This document shows positions 62,188 to 64,000 of a DNA stretch of 64,000 bases, one piece after another. Source of the DNA: Lysobacter sp. S4-A87 (GTDB lineage Bacteria; Pseudomonadota; Gammaproteobacteria; Xanthomonadales; Xanthomonadaceae). The DNA is taken from assembly GCF_022637455.1 (NCBI RefSeq), contig NZ_CP093341.1, positions 3,410,001 through 3,474,000 of the forward strand. Reading direction: 5' to 3'. The first letter of the stretch is position 1. Every line of letters starts with the position of its first letter. The translations under genes and the position numbers were made by a program. The notes below the pieces were generated by a model, which was not told where the DNA came from, made no database searches, and saw only the letters and a program-made list of their open reading frames with translations.

Positions 62188-63873
62188 ATGCCCGTTGCCT
62201 TGCGCACGCTATGTTTCATCCTTGTCGCCCTGCTGGCCGCCGAACCGCTGGCCGCCGCGGAAAAAATGGCCCGGCCCGGCCCGGTCGCCGACCCCACCGC
62301 CGCTTCGCTGGAGCCGTTGCTGGCCGGCGAGTTCGCCCTGCAGTCCGGGCGGCTGGACGAGGCCGCCCAGTCCTACCTGGACGCCGCCCGCGCCGCCGAC
62401 GACGTCGCCCTCGCCGAGCGCGCGACCCGCATCGCCCTGCTCGCCAAGGACGACAAGCGCGCCGCCGAGGCCCTGGACCTGTGGCGCAAGCAGGGGGGTG
62501 AGGGCCTCAACCTGGCCGCCGCCGAAGCGGTCCTGGCGATCCGCCGCGGCGACGAACGTGCCGCCCGCCGATACCTGACGCAGTTGCTGTCCGCCCCGGG
62601 CGACAGCGGCTGGCGCCAGGCGCTGGGCGTGCTCAGTGGCGGCGCGCGCGACCCGAAGCAGTCGGCTCGCTTGCTGGAGCGGCTGGTCAAGGACGGCAGC
62701 ATTCCCAACAAGCTGCCCGCCTGGCTGGCCTTCGGTGGCCTGGCCCAGGGGCTGGAGCAGCCAGAGCTGGTCGAGCGCATCGTGGCCGAAGTGGTCGAGC
62801 GTTTCCCCGGCGAGGCCCGCGTTGGCCTGCTGCGCGCCAGCCAGCTGCGTGAGGCCGGCAAGGAAGACGAGGCGCGCAAGCTGCTGGCCTCGCTGTCCGA
62901 GCAGGCGGGTACCGACGCCGAGCTGCGCCGGGCGATCGCCGACGAGTACCACCGCCTGGGCGACTACCAGTCCGCCGAGGCGGTGCTGGCCAAGGGCCCG
63001 CAGGACGACCAGACCTATGCCCTGCGCGCCGCGCTGCTGGCCCAGGGTGAGGACAAGCAGTCGCTGACCCGCCTCTACGAGGAACTGCGCGCCGGAGCCT
63101 CGCAGCCGGATCCGCAGCGCCGCCTGCTGCTGGGCCAGATGGCCGAGTTCCTCGATCGCTTCGACGAAGCGCTGGAGTGGTATCGCGGCGTGCCCGGTGG
63201 CGAACAGCGCTGGGCCGCGCGGCTGCGCAGCGCCAACGTGCTGCACGAGCTCGACCGCGACGCCGAAGCCTACAAGCTGCTGCGCGAGCTGCAGGCCGAT
63301 GCCGCTGTCGACGACGAATCCCGTCGCGATGCCTACCTGCTCGAGGCCGCATTGCGCGAGAAGGACAAGGACCTGCCCGGCGAAGTCGACGTCTATGCGC
63401 GCGGCCTGGCTGCGTTCCCGGACGACCCGGAGATCCTCTACGCCCGCGCCCTGAGCTGGGAGCGCCATGACGACATCGCGCGTGCCGAGGCCGACCTGCG
63501 CAAGATCCTAGTCGCCGAACCGGACAACGTCGCCGCGCTCAACGCGCTGGGCTACACGCTGGCCGACCGCACCACGCGTTACCAGGAAGCGCTGCAGCTG
63601 ATCGAGCGCGCGCGCACCGCCGAGCCCGACAATCCGGCGATCGTCGACAGCTACGGCTGGGTGCTCTATCGCCTGGGTCGCAACGAAGAAGCGCTGATCG
63701 AGCTGCGCCGCGCCCTGACCCTGCAGAAGGACGCCGAGATCGCCGCGCACCTTGCTGAAGTGCTGTGGGTGACCGGTCGCAAGGACGAGGCGCGCAAGTA
63801 CTTCGAGCAGTCACGCAAGATGGATCCGGACAATCGCTCGCTGCTGCGCGCGCTGGAGAAGACCGGCGCATGA
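62188..63873 (+). CDS. Periplasmic tetratricopeptide-repeat protein
   Basis: 561 residues with a signal peptide ([25 protein letters not shown]). It has many TPRs, e.g. [80 protein letters not shown] and [23 protein letters not shown] proteins with this position between hemA and lolB are common in Xanthomonadaceae and pseudomonads and scaffold envelope complexes. The stop overlaps the lolB start. No enzymatic motif. Confidence 0.85.
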   Translation: MPVALRTLCFILVALLAAEPLAAAEKMARPGPVADPTAASLEPLLAGEFALQSGRLDEAAQSYLDAARAADDVALAERATRIALLAKDDKRAAEALDLWRKQGGEGLNLAAAEAVLAIRRGDERAARRYLTQLLSAPGDSGWRQALGVLSGGARDPKQSARLLERLVKDGSIPNKLPAWLAFGGLAQGLEQPELVERIVAEVVERFPGEARVGLLRASQLREAGKEDEARKLLASLSEQAGTDAELRRAIADEYHRLGDYQSAEAVLAKGPQDDQTYALRAALLAQGEDKQSLTRLYEELRAGASQPDPQRRLLLGQMAEFLDRFDEALEWYRGVPGGEQRWAARLRSANVLHELDRDAEAYKLLRELQADAAVDDESRRDAYLLEAALREKDKDLPGEVDVYARGLAAFPDDPEILYARALSWERHDDIARAEADLRKILVAEPDNVAALNALGYTLADRTTRYQEALQLIERARTAEPDNPAIVDSYGWVLYRLGRNEEALIELRRALTLQKDAEIAAHLAEVLWVTGRKDEARKYFEQSRKMDPDNRSLLRALEKTGA

Positions 63874-64000
63874 ATATCCGCGATTCGTTGTGCCTGGCGG
63901 CGTTGTCGATGGCCATGCTCGCCGGCTGCGTGTCGAGTCCGACCCGCGCCCCAGCCGTGCCTGTCGACCCCGTCCAGGCGCAGGCCAACGACCAGCGCCG
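63870..64000 (+). CDS. lolB: Outer-membrane lipoprotein LolB (N-terminal part)
   Basis: Only 43 codons lie in the window. The signal peptide ends with the lipobox MLAGC, lipidated Cys20. LolB inserts lipoproteins into the outer membrane. The identification rests on the hemA-TPR-lolB order and the lipobox; the conserved LolB core is outside the window. It overlaps the TPR stop by four bases. Confidence 0.7.
   Translation, partial: MNIRDSLCLAALSMAMLAGCVSSPTRAPAVPVDPVQAQANDQR

Overview
The window is GC-rich (high-GC third codon positions throughout, long antisense open frames) and reads as a chromosomal segment of a Xanthomonadaceae bacterium, most likely Lysobacter, Luteimonas or a close relative. 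The grounds are the ahpC-ahpF-oxyR cluster in Xanthomonas order, the hemA/TPR protein/lolB neighbourhood, a family-41 O-GlcNAc-transferase homologue, several secreted S8 proteases, and interspersed GTAGCCCGGGTAAGC-type palindromes. I see no rRNA, tRNA, IS element, prophage or CRISPR array. The genus is an inference.

Layout. 1-8.7 kb: ubiquinone hydroxylases (ubiH and an ubiI-like gene), an EF-hand protein, rlmM, a deaminase, a Cys-rich lipoprotein, glnS, a DUF2007 protein and apt. 8.8-13 kb: a membrane protein and the peroxide-stress block (ahpC, ahpF, oxyR, all on the minus strand) with a recognisable ahpC promoter and an OxyR-type ATAG-N7-CTAT box. 13-21.3 kb: prmC, pip, a sugar porter, a Nudix hydrolase, a 5'-3' exonuclease overlapping a nitroreductase, and a large DUF1631 protein. 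21.3-26.4 kb: a split transhydrogenase locus. pntAA lies on the minus strand at the end of a block encoding an 11-residue-repeat secreted protein, an ECF sigma factor, a putative anti-sigma factor and a DUF3106 protein. pntAB-pntB lie on the plus strand. 26.4-31.3 kb: small secreted and membrane proteins with three AraC-type regulators.

31.6-51.8 kb is the accessory, surface and secretion region. It holds a YadA-type trimeric autotransporter, a first S8 protease with a C-terminal pre-peptidase domain, an MscK-like mechanosensitive channel, a periplasmic catalase with an AnkB-like partner, a MocR regulator and sufT. It then holds three consecutive S8 proteases and a short asparaginase. Two of these proteases share a nearly identical non-coding leader, and a 110-bp exact copy of the asparaginase gene end sits between them. 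These are traces of tandem duplication or gene conversion.

51.8-64 kb returns to housekeeping genes: DUF2069-wrbA, yihY-tlpA-like-acyP, an XRE regulator with ppk2, moaB, a GNAT gene coupled to the OGT homologue, prfA, hemA, a TPR protein and the start of lolB.

Taken together, peroxide defence (AhpCF, OxyR, KatB-AnkB), NADPH supply (PntAB) and quinone redox genes (UbiH, WrbA) are scattered through the window, while the central 20 kb carries secreted proteases and an adhesin. The most unusual structures are the protease duplication with its conserved leader and copied asparaginase fragment, the transhydrogenase genes separated by a sigma-factor operon, and the interspersed palindromes that supply stop codons to host genes.
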